In this document: piece by piece, positions 8,277-18,316 of the stretch
Layout: every line of letters begins with the position of its first letter
Numbering within the stretch: the stretch's first letter is position 1
The notes under the pieces: model-generated
Seen by the model: only the letters and a program-made list of their open reading frames with translations
What the model was told of the DNA's origin: nothing
The model's database searches: none
Assembly: GCA_003223215.1 (NCBI GenBank)
Contig: QHYH01000097.1
Coordinates: 3,562 to 67,561, forward strand
Length of the DNA stretch: 64,000 bases
Origin: Acidobacteriota bacterium
GTDB taxonomy: Bacteria > Acidobacteriota > Terriglobia > Acidiferrales > UBA7541
Direction: 5' to 3'
Position numbers and translations under genes: made by a program

Positions 8277-10274
8277 CTACCGGAGGCGCGTCACAATGAT
8301 GGTCATATCATCGGCTTGTTCGGGAGTTCCCGCCCACTCTTCCGCCGCGGCCATGAGCGATTCCGCAACCATCAACGGTTTGGCGCTTTGCAACCGGATA
8401 GCCGCCTCCCGGAGCCGCGCGATGCCGAATTCTTCCCCGTAAACGTTTTCGGGTTCGACCAGACCATCGCTGTAACCGATGAGCAGTGAATCGGGCGCAA
8501 CCAGCAACACGCCTTGCTCGTAGGAGTAATCCTCGAGGACGCCAAGCACCATGCCACCTTTGTCCAACAGATGCGACGAGCCGTTGCAAATCAGAAACGA
8601 GGGAAGGTGGCCGGCGTTGGTGTAGCGCAGCGTCCGCGTGGCACTGTCGTAGACGGCGATAAAAAAGGTGGCGAAGCGGTCGTCGCCCGTATTGCGCACC
8701 AGATGTTTGTTCAGCCTGGCCACGAGTTCGGCGGTGCTTAGGCTTTCGCTGCCTTCGGTCAGCGCCTGGCTGCGCAGGGCGGCTTGCAGGCTCGCCATGA
8801 GCAGCGCCGCGGAAATCCCCTTGCCGGAAATGTCGGCGATGGCGATAGCCACGTGCGTTGGGCTGAGTTGGATGAAATCGTAATAGTCCCCGCTCACCGA
8901 GCGCGCCGCTTTGCAGATGGCCTGGATTTCAACCCCCGGAACCGATGGCAGTGTGCTGGGGAACAGCTGGTTCTGGACTTCGCGCGCGATGGAGATTTCG
9001 TTCTCCAGGCGCTGGTGCTTGTCTCGCTCCTCGATGAGCTTGTCGATCGAACCCGTCATATCATTGAAAGATTCGGCCAGAACGCCAAGCTGGTCCGGCC
9101 GCTCGACGGGAATGCGATGAGACAGGTCTCCGGTCTTGACAAACTGCGTGGCTTTATACAAATCGGCGACCGCCCGCGTAATGCGCCGCGTCAATACAAT
9201 GCCGGTAGTCCACGCCACCGCTTCGATTAGAAGGAAAATGATCACCACAAGAACGAACAAGATGACATAAGTATTGCGGAGTTCTCCGAGCGAGGCGAAG
9301 ATTCGCGCGTTCAACCGCGATGGCCGTGCATTGGAAACTGCCAGCAAGGGCCGGGCCAGGTCGACCGTTCCGTCCTTCGCGACATAAACCGAGTCGAGAC
9401 GAGACACGACGTTCACCGGCGAATCGAGCCAGAACACCGCTGGTTGGAGTGTGCGGTTGCTGGCAACGATGCGCTCCGCCACGCGATATTTCTTGTCACC
9501 AGACGAGTACAGGACGCCCGGGGGCCCCGTCCCTTCGTAATTCTCCATGAGATTGAGCTGAATGACGCCCAAATCCGGCGCAATGGTTCTGAGGAATGCC
9601 GGGGTGACCGGCACGCGAAGAACAACGACGCGCGGCTCCTTGGAATCCCCAATCATCCGGAGGCTGATAAGCGAAAGCGGCTCGGAAACTGAATCTCCTT
9701 CTTGCAGCAGACCAGCGAATGAGTTTTTGCCCTGCGAGGCGAGTTTTTGCAGCAGCGAGAGGTCGCTAGAGAATTCGATTTCCAGGTTGGGAAGTTCACC
9801 GTCATGAACGGCGTGGGATTGCTCCGCGAGGATTCGTTCCGATTCGTTCTCGTTAATGCTCGCCGGCAGTGTCCGGTGCGCGATGGCAATATGCTGCGCA
9901 ATATCCGCGATCATTTCGATGCGCTGGTGGATGTCCTCGTAAAGAAGGTAAGCGCCCAATTGCGAATAAAGAATCCGGGCCGCGAGCACGACCAGAATGA
10001 AGAACGATAGGATCGGAACGACCGCAATGAACAAATAAGCGACGATGAGCCTGTTTCTCAGGCTCCAGAGCAACCGGCTTCTCCACCATCCGACGAAGCG
10101 TACGACAAGATAAATGCCTGCGACTACCGCCAGGAACTCGAGGAAGCTCGAAACCTTGCCGTTAATGCCAAGGAGTCCGACCAGCAGCCCTAACGCAACA
10201 ATCGCCGAGCAAGCAATGTCCAGCCACGACAAGCGGCTCCAGATTTCTTTCAGACGTGAGAAAAAGGATTTCAT
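8277..10274 (-). CDS. Membrane-bound SpoIIE/RsbU-type PP2C serine phosphatase with HAMP domain
   Basis: A 665-residue protein. Several membrane helices occupy about 20-110, an extracytoplasmic sensor region follows to about 340, then another helix and a HAMP domain (LTRRITRAVADLYKATQFV...). A short coiled coil leads into the SpoIIE-type PPM phosphatase domain (about 440-660), which has VSGDYYDF, DISGKG, YSDGL and ADDMT metal-site motifs. Such proteins dephosphorylate anti-anti-sigma factors in partner-switching stress or development pathways. No anti-sigma partner is encoded nearby. It starts with ATG at 10274. Confidence 0.92.
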   Translation of the reverse strand: MKSFFSRLKEIWSRLSWLDIACSAIVALGLLVGLLGINGKVSSFLEFLAVVAGIYLVVRFVGWWRSRLLWSLRNRLIVAYLFIAVVPILSFFILVVLAARILYSQLGAYLLYEDIHQRIEMIADIAQHIAIAHRTLPASINENESERILAEQSHAVHDGELPNLEIEFSSDLSLLQKLASQGKNSFAGLLQEGDSVSEPLSLISLRMIGDSKEPRVVVLRVPVTPAFLRTIAPDLGVIQLNLMENYEGTGPPGVLYSSGDKKYRVAERIVASNRTLQPAVFWLDSPVNVVSRLDSVYVAKDGTVDLARPLLAVSNARPSRLNARIFASLGELRNTYVILFVLVVIIFLLIEAVAWTTGIVLTRRITRAVADLYKATQFVKTGDLSHRIPVERPDQLGVLAESFNDMTGSIDKLIEERDKHQRLENEISIAREVQNQLFPSTLPSVPGVEIQAICKAARSVSGDYYDFIQLSPTHVAIAIADISGKGISAALLMASLQAALRSQALTEGSESLSTAELVARLNKHLVRNTGDDRFATFFIAVYDSATRTLRYTNAGHLPSFLICNGSSHLLDKGGMVLGVLEDYSYEQGVLLVAPDSLLIGYSDGLVEPENVYGEEFGIARLREAAIRLQSAKPLMVAESLMAAAEEWAGTPEQADDMTIIVTRLR

Positions 10275-10350
10275 GCCTTCAACGTCGGAAGGAATACTCT
10301 ACCTGAAGATGTGTTCGCGCGGAGCCAACCGCGCTCAAGATCGGCCCTTA

Positions 10351-11853
10351 TCAGAAATCCGTGCTGTGCGGAGCGCTTGCTCGCACTTCACTTAAGGATG
10401 GTTTGACGGCGTTGCGAACTTTGCTGTGGGTCACGCCGTAAGTGAAGTAAATCACCAACCCAATGACCAGCCAAACCACCAACCTGAGCTGCGTCCAGTA
10501 GGAAAGAGAAACGATTAGCAAGCCCGAGAACCCAATCGCCAGGATGGGAACCAACGGTACCAGCGGAGTTTTGAACGGGCGGTTTAACTCCGGGTGCGTC
10601 CGCCGCAGAACCCACACTCCGGCGCTGACCAGCGCAAAGGCGAGCAGCGTGCCCACACTCGTCATTTCGTCTAGGATATGCAGGGGAAGGAGCGTAGCCA
10701 GGATCGCCACAAAAACGCCCACGACGATGGAACTGATATACGGCGTGCGGAAGCGGGGATGGATCTTGCTGGCCCATGGCCATAGCAGGCCATCGCGCGA
10801 CATCGAGTAGAACACCCGCGACTGCCCCAGCAGCATCACCAGCATCACGGTAGCAAGCCCGGCTAGCGCACCCAGCTCGACCAGGAAAGTGGCCCACTGC
10901 TGCCCCGTGGTGCGAATTCCGACAACCACCGGGTCGGGCACGTTGAGCTGCGTGTACGGAACCAGGTGTGTCAGCAGCCCCGACACCAGAATGTAGAGCA
11001 CCGTGCAAATCACGAGGGAGCCGAGAATCCCGAGCGGCATATCCTTTTTCGGATTCTTGGCTTCCTGCGCCGCGGTGGATACGGCATCAAACCCGATATA
11101 GGCGAAAAACACCACACCGGCGCCGCGCAAAATTCCTGACCAGCCGAATTCTCCACGGACTCCCGTGTTCGCCGGAATAAAGGGGTGCCAGAAGTTCGGC
11201 TTCCAGTCATGGGAGGACAGAAACCTCGTGGCCAGAGCAATGAACAAGCAGACCACCGCAACTTTCAGAATCACAATCGCAGTCGTGAAATTAGCCGATT
11301 CCTTGATGCCGATCACCAAAATCGCAGTGATGGCCATGATGACGAGGAAACCGACGTAGTCGTACTTCAATTGCACCGGCAGGCCAAACAATGTGAAACT
11401 GGAAGTCGGTATGGCGGGCAGATTCCATCCGACGTCGCGCAGGAACGCTCGCAGGTGGCCGCTCCAACCGACCGCCACGGTCGCCGCGCCAAATGCGTAT
11501 TCGAGGATCAGGTCCCACCCGATAATCCACGCAATCAGCTCGCCAAGCGTCGCATAAGAATAGGTATAGGCGCTTCCGGCAATCGGGATCAGCGACGCGA
11601 ATTCCGCGTAGCACAGCCCTGCGAAGGCGCATGCGACGCCCGCAAGCACGAACGAAATGATGATCGCCGGCCCCGCAAACTGCGCCGCTGCCTGCCCCGT
11701 GATGACAAAGATTCCCGCGCCGATGATGGCCCCAATTCCCAACGTGACCAGGTTAATCGGGCCGAGAGCGCGCTTCAGGCAGTGCTCTCCCGATTCACCC
11801 GCCTCGTTCATCAGCGTTTCGATCGGTTTCGTTGCAAACAAGGGGCTGCCCAT
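10351..11853 (-). CDS. APC superfamily amino acid permease (cationic amino acid transporter type)
   Basis: A 500-residue integral membrane protein with about 12 hydrophobic segments. The first helix has GIGAIIGAGIFVITG, the substrate-binding motif of APC transporters, and the third carries YAEFASLIPIAGSAYTYSY, typical of CAT/YfnA-like permeases. It probably imports an amino acid by proton symport, and the exact substrate cannot be read from sequence. It lies immediately downstream of a second APC permease in the same direction with about 100 bases between, so the two could be cotranscribed. Confidence 0.9.
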   Translation of the reverse strand: MGSPLFATKPIETLMNEAGESGEHCLKRALGPINLVTLGIGAIIGAGIFVITGQAAAQFAGPAIIISFVLAGVACAFAGLCYAEFASLIPIAGSAYTYSYATLGELIAWIIGWDLILEYAFGAATVAVGWSGHLRAFLRDVGWNLPAIPTSSFTLFGLPVQLKYDYVGFLVIMAITAILVIGIKESANFTTAIVILKVAVVCLFIALATRFLSSHDWKPNFWHPFIPANTGVRGEFGWSGILRGAGVVFFAYIGFDAVSTAAQEAKNPKKDMPLGILGSLVICTVLYILVSGLLTHLVPYTQLNVPDPVVVGIRTTGQQWATFLVELGALAGLATVMLVMLLGQSRVFYSMSRDGLLWPWASKIHPRFRTPYISSIVVGVFVAILATLLPLHILDEMTSVGTLLAFALVSAGVWVLRRTHPELNRPFKTPLVPLVPILAIGFSGLLIVSLSYWTQLRLVVWLVIGLVIYFTYGVTHSKVRNAVKPSLSEVRASAPHSTDF

Positions 11854-11950
11854 GCAACTCCTCCTCTCGGAATCTGTCGGTCTCCTTTATCCCTGCCCAT
11901 TCGGCCTACAGCATTGTAGTGGTGCGGGGTGCTCGGCCCTACAAGAAAAT

Positions 11951-13507
11951 TCAACGATTTTCCGAAGCCAACCTGGAATTCCGTCGCGACCACAGCAAAT
12001 AAACCGGGACGCCCAAGAGCACGATGACCAAACCGGGCCAGGCCGTCTGCGTTCGGTAAAGCAGTAAAACAAACATGATGGCCGCGGCCGCAGCGATATA
12101 CAGCAAGGGCAAAAACGGGTAACCGAGCGCCCGATAAGGCCGCTCGGCCTCGGGCCGCTTCGCCCGCAGCACAAAAATCCCCGCGATGGTCAGCACATAA
12201 AAAATGAGCACGGAAAAGACCACATAATCGAGCAAGTCGTTGTAGAGATTGCCGTAGGTGACCACACCCGCTGTGTCCACGTGCCGCGTGCGCAGGAGGA
12301 TCAGGATGGTCACCCAGATTCCTTGATAGATCAGCGCCGAACCAGGTACCCCTTTATTGTTCAACCTGCCTGTGGAACGGAAGAACAGCCCGTCGCGAGC
12401 CATGGCGTAGGAAACGCGCGCGCCAGCAAGAATCAGCCCGTTGTTGCAGCCAAACGTCGAAACGATGATGGCCACGGCCATGATCGCCGCGCCGATAGGG
12501 CCAAAAATGGCGTTCAAAGCAGCGCTGGCTACGCGGTCGTCGGGAACGGTCTGAATTTGTACCATGGGCAAAGTAAATAAATAAGCGAGATTTGCCAGGC
12601 AGTACAGGGTGATAACGATGATCGTGCCAAGGGCCATCGAAAGCGCGACGTCGCGTTTCGGATTCTTCACTTCCGCCGCGGTGAAGCCGATGTTGTTCCA
12701 GGCATCTGCCGAAAACAGCGATCCGACTTGCGCGACCCCAAACGCGACAAACAATCCAAACGCGCCGCTCGAGGCCGAAACTGTGGGAACTAAGCTCTTC
12801 AGGAAATTCGCACCCGGCTCCAGCGTTTGCGGATTGTGCAGGGCCCACAGATGGCTGAAATTCTCTGTAATCGCCCCGGCGTTTCTTCCCACAAAAATTC
12901 CCAGAAGAACTAATCCCATCAAGGAAAGCGTCTTGGCGCTAGTAAAGATGTTCTGAATCAGCTTGCCGAGCCGCACCCCCAAGGTATTGAGAAACGTGAT
13001 AAAGAGGATCATGAGGATTCCGACCAGTTGCTGCACCGAGAGGCTGATCGCGTACTTCGATCCGAGCGAAATGGGATGGATAATCCACGCCTGCGGCGAG
13101 ACTGCCGGGAAGATTACACCGAGATATCTCGCAAACCCCACCGCCACTGCCGCGATCGTGCCCGTCTGGATCACGAGAAAAAGCGTCCAGCCATAAAGAA
13201 ATCCCCAAAGCGGCGAATAGGCTTCGCGCAAATACACATACTGCCCGCCCGCATGCGGAAAGAGTGCTGCCAGTTCGCCATAGGAGAGCGCTGCCGAAAT
13301 TGTCAGTAATCCCGTGAGAATCCAGGTGAGCAGCAGCCCGCCCGGTGACCCGGTCTGGCGCGAAATGTCCGCAGCCACGATGAAGATGCCGGAGCCGATC
13401 ATCGACCCAACGACGATCATCGTGCCGTCAAACAAACCGATCGCGCGCACAAAGCCATGTTCGCTTGCCGCGCTTACCGAGGAAATCGCCTGCGTGCTCT
13501 CAGCCAT
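11951..13507 (-). CDS. APC superfamily amino acid permease (LAT-like)
   Basis: A 518-residue membrane protein with about 12 helices. Helix 1 contains VGSMIGSGIFIV, and AALSYGELAALFPHAGGQYVY follows, as in L-type amino acid exchangers and polyamine or amino-acid permeases. It differs clearly from the neighbouring permease (10351-11853), so the pair is not a recent duplication. The ATG is at 13507, 22 bases downstream of thiE in the same direction. Confidence 0.9.
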   Translation of the reverse strand: MAESTQAISSVSAASEHGFVRAIGLFDGTMIVVGSMIGSGIFIVAADISRQTGSPGGLLLTWILTGLLTISAALSYGELAALFPHAGGQYVYLREAYSPLWGFLYGWTLFLVIQTGTIAAVAVGFARYLGVIFPAVSPQAWIIHPISLGSKYAISLSVQQLVGILMILFITFLNTLGVRLGKLIQNIFTSAKTLSLMGLVLLGIFVGRNAGAITENFSHLWALHNPQTLEPGANFLKSLVPTVSASSGAFGLFVAFGVAQVGSLFSADAWNNIGFTAAEVKNPKRDVALSMALGTIIVITLYCLANLAYLFTLPMVQIQTVPDDRVASAALNAIFGPIGAAIMAVAIIVSTFGCNNGLILAGARVSYAMARDGLFFRSTGRLNNKGVPGSALIYQGIWVTILILLRTRHVDTAGVVTYGNLYNDLLDYVVFSVLIFYVLTIAGIFVLRAKRPEAERPYRALGYPFLPLLYIAAAAAIMFVLLLYRTQTAWPGLVIVLLGVPVYLLWSRRNSRLASENR

Positions 13508-13528
13508 TCGTCATTTCCTTAGATGTGC

Positions 13529-14173
13529 TTAGGCACCCGCCGCGTGGTTCGCCTCTTGCAAAATCTTGATAAACTGCCGCGCGCGCCCTGCCGGGTCGCG
13601 CGCGCGGAGAATGTCGCTGACGACGGCCACCGAATGCGCCCCTGCCCGAACGAGGTCTGCCGCGCGCTCCAGCGTGATTCCCCCGATGGCCACGATGGGT
13701 TTGTCCGTCAGTGACCGCACTTCGCGGATCAATCCCGTTCCAACCACAGGATCCGCATTGGCCTTGGTAGACGTGGAAAAGACCGGCCCCACAGCAATAT
13801 AGTCTGCCGAAGTGGCGGCAGCCTGCTCGAATTGCGCGCGATTGTGTGTCGAGACGCCAACGAGCCTGTCTCGCCCGACGACGGCGCGCGCTTCTTCGAC
13901 GCTTAGATCCTCCTGGCCAACATGAACCCCGCCGGCTTCGGCAAGGGCGGCCACGTCGCAACGGTCGTTCACGATAAATGTGACCCCACGCGGTATCAGT
14001 TCCCCGGAAAGGCGCTTCGCGTTCTCAAGCAATTGACGGGAAGACGCGCCTTTGTTCCGGTACTGAAGAAGGCGGACGCCGGCGTCCACAAGTTGCCGGG
14101 CGCATTCTCTTTCGGGAGTGGTAAGCAACGCTGCGTCTAATATCACATACAGCCGTGGGAGAACAAGACGCAT
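13529..14173 (-). CDS. thiE: Thiamine-phosphate synthase
   Basis: A 214-residue TIM-barrel enzyme that joins hydroxymethylpyrimidine diphosphate and thiazole phosphate into thiamine phosphate. Signatures are LLQYRNK (diphosphate contact), FIVNDR, GVHVGQEDL, and the C-terminal VAIGGIT phosphate-binding loop. Full family length. The start ATG at 14173 lies only 6 bases after the accC stop. I saw no TPP riboswitch upstream, so this copy appears to be expressed with the acc genes rather than as a thiamine regulon member. Confidence 0.95.
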   Translation of the reverse strand: MRLVLPRLYVILDAALLTTPERECARQLVDAGVRLLQYRNKGASSRQLLENAKRLSGELIPRGVTFIVNDRCDVAALAEAGGVHVGQEDLSVEEARAVVGRDRLVGVSTHNRAQFEQAAATSADYIAVGPVFSTSTKANADPVVGTGLIREVRSLTDKPIVAIGGITLERAADLVRAGAHSVAVVSDILRARDPAGRARQFIKILQEANHAAGA

Positions 14174-14179
14174 GCCTGT

Positions 14180-15529
14180 TTATTTTCCGTTCGTTCCGAC
14201 GAGCCGGTCAATGAAGTGCGTATTGTAATTCCCCGCCACGAATCTAGGGTCCGCCACGATTCGCCGATGCAGCGGGATGGATGTCTTGATGCCCTCGATG
14301 ACAAACATCTCGAGGGCCCGCTTCATACGACCGATCGCTTCCGTGCGATCGCGGCCCTTGACGATGAGTTTGGCAATCAGCGAGTCATAGTAAGGGGGTA
14401 TGACGGCATCGGCGTAAGCCGCCGAATCCACGCGCACCCCCGTACCTCCCGGCGCCTGGAACGTCGTAATGCGCCCTGCCGAAGGCACAAAAGTATCCGG
14501 ATCCTCGGCGTTGATACGGCATTCGATGGCGTGGCCCGACGCAATGATGGCGCCGGTGGCGTCCTCCATTTTTTCGCCGGCAGCAATGCGCACTTGCGCT
14601 TTGATCAAATCGACGCCGGTGACCAGCTCGGTGACAGGGTGCTCGACCTGGATGCGAGTGTTCATTTCGATGAAGTAGAGCGAACCGTCCTGATCCATCA
14701 GAAACTCGACCGTTCCCGCGTTGGTGTAGCCGATTGTTTCCAGAGCCTTGACGACCCGCGCGCCAAGCTCCTTCCGCCGCTTGGCATCCATCACCGTGGA
14801 TGGTGATTCCTCCACCAGTTTTTGGTGCCGCCGCTGAATGCTGCATTCGCGCTCGCCCAAGTGAATCACTTTGCCGTGCTGGTCGCCGAGCACCTGAAAC
14901 TCGATATGGCGCGGAAATTCGAGAAACTTCTCCATGTAAACGTCGGGCGTGCCGAACGCCTGCTGCGCCTCGCTTCGCGCCGTTTGATACGCAGCGAGCA
15001 ATTCTTCCTGTTTGCGCACTACGCGCATACCCCGCCCGCCGCCGCCGGCCGAGGCTTTCAGGATCAATGGGTAGCCGATGCGCTCAGCTTCCTTGGCGAG
15101 CTGCTCTTCTCCTTCCACAACGCTGTCGCTCCCGGGAATCGTTGGCAGCCCGGCGGCCTTCACTTCGCGGCGCGCGCGGTCCTTCTCGCCCATCAGCTCG
15201 ATGACTTCCGGTCGCGGACCGATGAACGTAATTTCCGAAGCCTCACAGACCTTCGCAAAGTTGGCGTTTTCGGAAAGAAAGCCGTAGCCCGGATGGATGG
15301 CGTCCACGTTGGTGATTTCTGCCGCGCTGATTACCTGCGGAATGTTGAGATAACTCTCGCTGCTGCGCGGGGGCCCGATGCAGACCGCTTCGTCGGCAAA
15401 GCGCACATGCAGCGAATTGCGGTCCGCCTCGGAATAAACCGCCACGGTCGAAATACCCAGCTCTTTGCAGGCACAGATGACCCGCAGGGCAATTTCCCCT
15501 CGATTGGCGACTAGGATTTTGTGAAACAT
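14180..15529 (-). CDS. accC: Acetyl-CoA carboxylase, biotin carboxylase subunit
   Basis: A 449-residue biotin carboxylase. It begins [15 protein letters not shown] and has the ATP-grasp glycine loop GGGGRGMR. Further on are [30 protein letters not shown], and the C-terminal biotin carboxylase domain. It carboxylates the biotin on AccB with ATP and bicarbonate, the first step of fatty acid synthesis. It directly follows accB (15-base gap), the standard operon order. Confidence 0.97.
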   Translation of the reverse strand: MFHKILVANRGEIALRVICACKELGISTVAVYSEADRNSLHVRFADEAVCIGPPRSSESYLNIPQVISAAEITNVDAIHPGYGFLSENANFAKVCEASEITFIGPRPEVIELMGEKDRARREVKAAGLPTIPGSDSVVEGEEQLAKEAERIGYPLILKASAGGGGRGMRVVRKQEELLAAYQTARSEAQQAFGTPDVYMEKFLEFPRHIEFQVLGDQHGKVIHLGERECSIQRRHQKLVEESPSTVMDAKRRKELGARVVKALETIGYTNAGTVEFLMDQDGSLYFIEMNTRIQVEHPVTELVTGVDLIKAQVRIAAGEKMEDATGAIIASGHAIECRINAEDPDTFVPSAGRITTFQAPGGTGVRVDSAAYADAVIPPYYDSLIAKLIVKGRDRTEAIGRMKRALEMFVIEGIKTSIPLHRRIVADPRFVAGNYNTHFIDRLVGTNGK

Positions 15530-15544
15530 AGCGCGGCGTGCCGG

Positions 15545-16072
15545 CTATTTCTTCCGACTAGGACGGATGCCGAAGAGCGGCTGTCCGTATTCGACGGGCT
15601 GTCCGTTTTCGACGAAAATGCGCATGACCTCTCCGGTCTCATCCGATTCGATTTCATTCATCAGCTTCATAGCTTCCACAATGCAAAGCGTCTGCCCCGT
15701 CTCGACGAAAGCTCCCAGTTTCACGAAAGGTTCTGAGCCGGGGCTGGGCGAACCGTAAAACGTGCCCACAATCGGAGACTTCACCAGATGCAGATCCTCG
15801 GTCAAGCGCGCTTCCGGCGCGCTTGCGGAAGCCTCCTGGACCGCGGGAGCAGCGCCTCCCGGATTGGCGACAATGATCTCGGGGGCCGCCGCCTGATGAG
15901 CAGCTAACACCAATCCTGAGGACGGCTTGCGCAGCCGGATATGCAAATCTCCCCGCGAATATTCAAACTCCTCGAGATTGTGTTCGGTCATGAACTGAAA
16001 AAGCTGCTCGATTTGCTGCATTTCCGGACTGGCAAACGTCGGACTGGACTTTGTGGGCTGTTTCCGTTTCAT
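15545..16072 (-). CDS. accB: Acetyl-CoA carboxylase, biotin carboxyl carrier protein
   Basis: A 175-residue BCCP. The biotinyl domain is at the C terminus (about 95-170) with the biotinylation motif EAMKLMNEIES, followed by the usual GQPVEYGQPLF. The N-terminal part is a short helical region, and the middle is an Ala/Pro-rich linker. It carries the carboxybiotin between AccC and the AccAD carboxyltransferase, whose genes are not in this window. It sits between the M24 peptidase gene and accC, an arrangement common in many bacteria. Confidence 0.96.
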   Translation of the reverse strand: MKRKQPTKSSPTFASPEMQQIEQLFQFMTEHNLEEFEYSRGDLHIRLRKPSSGLVLAAHQAAAPEIIVANPGGAAPAVQEASASAPEARLTEDLHLVKSPIVGTFYGSPSPGSEPFVKLGAFVETGQTLCIVEAMKLMNEIESDETGEVMRIFVENGQPVEYGQPLFGIRPSRKK

Positions 16073-16081
16073 GCCGTTTCT

Positions 16082-17164
16082 TTAAAGCTCGATGAGATCC
16101 CGCGGAGCGCGGGTCAGTACCTCGGTACGGCCGGCGTGCACGGCGACATCATCCTCAATGCGAACCCCGCCCCTGCCTGCGGCGTACACGCCAGGTTCAA
16201 TCGTAATTACGTTTCCGGCTTGCAGCCGCCGTTCTTGCCCCTTCGCGACCCTGGGGGCCTCGTGCACTTCCAATCCGAGCCCATGTCCTGTGCTGTGAAC
16301 AAACAGATGGTCTAGCCCGTAACCTCGAAGGACTCGCCTCGCGGCGGCGTCCACGTCCCCGCAGGACACTCCCTCTCTTGCGCTCGAGATGGCCGCTTCC
16401 TGCGCTTCCAGGACCGCCTTGTACCACGTCCGGATGCGCTGGGGTGCCCGCCCCAGAAAGAACGTGCGGGTAATGTCGCTGCAATAGTGGGCGAGTATAA
16501 CACCCAGGTCCAGCACCACCAACTCATTTTTCCTCAATCGCTTGCCAGTGGGCCGAGCGTGCGGCAGCGCGGCCCTGTCCCCAAAGGCAACAATGCTTTC
16601 AAACGACGGTCCCGAAGCTCCCCGTTTGCGCATCTGATACTCGATCTCCGCAGCAACCTCACTTTCGCGAACGCCGGGCTTCAACAGGCCGACGGCAAAA
16701 TCCATAATCTCCCCGGCGAGGACGGCCGCCCTGCGCATTGCGGTCAGTTCCCGAGCGTCCTTGCGCATTCTAAGTGTTTCCACGGACCCCGTCACGGGAA
16801 CCCATTTCCGCGGCCTCCCGGAAGCCTTCCTGGCGCCTTGCAGTTCAGACACCGTCATGTGGGCGGGATCGAAACCCACTCTCCGGGCTCGGAGACCGCG
16901 GAGCGCCTCGCCGACCGACTCCAGCAGGGCTCCTTCCTGCCGGCGGAGGCGGACCCCACTAGCTTCTGCCTTCGCCTGCACCATGAATCTCCCATCGGTA
17001 ATGAGGGTCGTCCCATTCTTTGACACGATCAATGCACCAGACTCGCCCGTGAATCCTGTCAGATAGAACCAGTTGGCCGGCCGGGTCACCAGCAGCGTGT
17101 CCACCCTCAATGAACCAAGGACGTTAAACAGTGCGGATCGTCGATGATGGAACCGTGTATCCAT
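16082..17164 (-). CDS. M24 family aminopeptidase (Xaa-Pro peptidase-like)
   Basis: A 360-residue pita-bread metallopeptidase. The N-terminal creatinase-like domain (about 1-130) is followed by the catalytic domain, with LDLGVILAHYCSDITRTF (two metal Asp), HSTGHGLGLEVHEAP (metal His) and ITIEPGVYAAGRGGVRIEDD (two metal Glu). It removes N-terminal residues ahead of proline or processes dipeptides in the cytoplasm. It is the first gene of the set peptidase-accB-accC-thiE, with 9 bases between its stop and accB. Confidence 0.92.
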   Translation of the reverse strand: MDTRFHHRRSALFNVLGSLRVDTLLVTRPANWFYLTGFTGESGALIVSKNGTTLITDGRFMVQAKAEASGVRLRRQEGALLESVGEALRGLRARRVGFDPAHMTVSELQGARKASGRPRKWVPVTGSVETLRMRKDARELTAMRRAAVLAGEIMDFAVGLLKPGVRESEVAAEIEYQMRKRGASGPSFESIVAFGDRAALPHARPTGKRLRKNELVVLDLGVILAHYCSDITRTFFLGRAPQRIRTWYKAVLEAQEAAISSAREGVSCGDVDAAARRVLRGYGLDHLFVHSTGHGLGLEVHEAPRVAKGQERRLQAGNVITIEPGVYAAGRGGVRIEDDVAVHAGRTEVLTRAPRDLIEL

Positions 17165-17283
17165 AGATTCGTCCGCAGGGGACTGTCGCCATTAGGCGAA
17201 CAGCGGAATGCGGCCTTCTTTCGCATATTCGTGCGTCTTCGCGTTTTGTTTGCCTAGAGCTATGCTCTTGGTATACTCTGCTT

Positions 17284-18166
17284 ATGCGCTTCGGCTACCA
17301 ATACCCGTCTCTACCCGAACCAAGCCCAAGTTCAGTTCCTCGAGAACCAGCTCCACGAGGCTTGCGAACTCAACAACGCCGCCCTTCAGGAACGGCGCGA
17401 CGCTTGAAAAGTTTGCCGCAAGAGCATCCACTACTACGACCAGGCCAAGCAGTTGAAGCCCATACGGGAAGAAGGGTTGCTCGGACTGGCCAACTTCGCC
17501 TGCTGCCAGGGGGTGCTCAGCCGGCTGGATAAAACCTTCCAGGCGTTCTTCGCGCGGATAACACGCGGCGAGAAGCCCGGCTTCCCGCGCTTCCGTTCGT
17601 TCCGGCGGTAAGACAGTATCACCTTTCCGTCCTACGGCGATGGCTGCCGATTGCTCGATGACGGCAAATTGCGTATCCAGGGCGCTGGCCTCGTCAAAGT
17701 GAAGCTGCACCGGCCGGTCGAGGATAAGATCAAGACCGTTACGATCAAGCGGGACGAAGGCCGCACACTGGTGGCCAAGGCGCACCGTAAAATCAGAAAC
17801 CAGCGTGCCGCCTTTCATCATGATCTCAGCCGTTGGCTGGTGGAACGCTACGGTTGATCGCGGTGGACGACTTGAACATCAAAAGGACTTTCGCGCGGAA
17901 TATTGGCCGGCCCGGTCCACGACGCCGGATGGAACTCTTTCTTTGCCAAACTCTGGTACAAGGCTGCAAGCGCCGGGCGAGAGCTGGTGAAGGAAGATCC
18001 GCCTGAAACCAGTCAAATGTGCGTGCGGAGCGGCCGTGCCCAAGACGCTTGCTGAGTGTTGGCATGAATGTCCCGTATGCGGGTTCTCGGCGCCTCGCGA
18101 CGTGGTCAGCGCGCAAGTCATACTGCAACCCGCCCGGATCGGGCGTTCGCGGCATAACGTAGAGGA
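17284..18166 (+). pseudogene. tnpB: Degenerate IS200/IS605-type tnpB (RNA-guided nuclease) remnant
   Basis: Read across frames on the plus strand the sequence is recognisably TnpB: RLYPNQAQVQFLENQL near 17310, KPGFPRFRSFRR near 17575, LVAKAHRKIRNQRA near 17770, IAVDDLNIK (RuvC-II) near 17855, and the zinc-ribbon end HECPVCGFSAPRDVVSAQ near 18065-18115. It is dead: one base is missing after the seventh codon, a TGA replaces a Trp codon near 17405, a TAA replaces a Tyr codon near 17610, and the segment holding RuvC-I is deleted between about 17763 and 17770. More shifts occur after 17850. No tnpA is present. Confidence 0.88.
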
Positions 18167-18255
18167 TGTCGTCTCATGCGTGAGGCGAGTAGCCGTCGCG
18201 TTTCATGGGGTTTCGCGGGCCGCCCTAAAGGACAGGCGACGGAGTGATCAGAAAC

Positions 18256-18285
18256 AAAACGAGGAGACCTCAGTCTCCTCGTTTT
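18256..18285 (-). terminator. Intrinsic terminator of the pil operon
   Basis: A perfect 13-bp hairpin (arms 18256-18268 and 18273-18285, loop of 4) with an A/T-rich outer stem lies about 30 bases after the pilQ stop. On the minus strand it ends in GTTTTGTTT. Confidence 0.75.
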
Positions 18286-18316
18286 GGGCCTTCAATGAAA
18301 AGAGATTTTCTTCGAA

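Noticed and set aside
13529-14173. TPP riboswitch upstream of thiE
   Set aside because: Only 6 bases separate it from accC and no THI-box-like sequence was found in the region.
17400-17412. TGA inside the tnpB remnant as a possible selenocysteine codon, given the tRNA-Sec in this window
   Set aside because: The position is a conserved Trp in relatives, other lesions accompany it, and no SECIS-like hairpin follows.
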